Source: Blattamonas nauphoetae (lineage: Eukaryota; Preaxostyla; Oxymonadida). From it: a stretch of 64,000 bases of DNA. Of the stretch, positions 63,926-64,000 are shown one piece after another (the first letter of the stretch is position 1; the number at the start of each line of letters is the position of its first letter). Location: NCBI GenBank assembly GCA_033064195.1, contig JARBJD010000045.1:62001-126000 (forward strand). Direction: 5' to 3'. A program made the translations under genes and the position numbers. Below the pieces are notes generated by a model. It made no database searches, was not told the DNA's origin, and was given only the letters and a program-made list of their open reading frames with translations.

Positions 63926-64000
63926 GCTGAGTGCACATCGGTGTGGAGAGGAGGGTGTTGTGAAAGTGTCGTCACATTTGTCTCAATTAGTGGGGTGTGT
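63926..64000. other. Right flank of M3 to window end
   Basis: 75 bp after the M3 duplication. Too short to assign; no ARM-like motif is readable. Confidence 0.4.

Noticed and set aside
1-64000. tRNA or rRNA genes
   Set aside because: No cloverleaf with a GGTTCGA-type T loop in proper context was recognised. The GGTTCGAGT at 48547 and 50423 is the M2 target duplication in R1 sequence, not a tRNA arm.

Overview
The window looks like a repeat-rich, intron-bearing protist genome of moderate GC. No rRNA, tRNA or prokaryotic signal was seen. Short spliceosomal introns of about 100-125 nt (GT...AG) interrupt several reading frames. The Pmp-like right-handed beta-helix surface proteins and the ARM-like proteins with the core LVKADLIP...TLNPLSLSF resemble, from memory and untested, families expanded in oxymonad flagellates such as Blattamonas. 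TAG and TGA both end genes, so the standard code is assumed.

The host backbone is a mosaic of segmental duplications built from a few blocks: an ARM-like ~355-aa gene family (seven copies or fragments: 3.4-4.5, 11.5-12.5, 20.3-21.4, 23.8-24.9, 29.5-30.6, 50.5-51.5 and 61.2-61.5 kb); a diverged relative, here ARM subfamily 2 (2.5, 18.1-18.9, 35.6-36.5 and 52.8-60.7 kb); a membrane-protein family F3 (1.9-2.5, 5.1-5.4, 19.0-19.6 and 22.5-23.6 kb); a small family F4 (17.7, 25.1 and 31.0 kb); and short linkers R1 and R2. In three F3 copies one stretch has expanded into a G-rich ~37-bp minisatellite whose units each carry a G-quadruplex motif.

Many mobile elements sit in this backbone, and the duplicated blocks act as empty sites that confirm their ends. 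M1 (5529-8903), M2 (48556-50422) and M3 (61549-63916) have 108-146 bp terminal inverted repeats made of short sub-repeats, start with GG(G/C)T, and are flanked by perfect 9-bp target duplications. They carry host-type genes, some spliced, and no transposase. M5 (9003-10360) has 8-bp duplications, and M4 (13187-15988) is TIR-bounded around a long host-type gene. A hAT element (53110-60067) has an intact-looking transposase, 8-bp duplications and several kilobases of cargo. Three decayed DIRS-type retroelements (31245-35541, 36841-41580, 42140-48174) have inverted ends and an internal complementary region. The third contains a Tc1/mariner-like foldback element with two ~735-bp arms.

Other host genes are a 5'-truncated CaMKK-like kinase (16.4-17.3 kb) ending in a CaaX-like tail, a Pmp-like beta-helix gene (26.7-29.1 kb), an unidentified gene at 51.8-52.4 kb, and an unidentified gene broken up by the second and third DIRS elements. 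The most notable signals are the gene-carrying TIR elements lacking a transposase, the DIRS cluster with circle-junction-like cores, and a promoter-like motif exactly 24 nt before the start position of five ARM-like genes.
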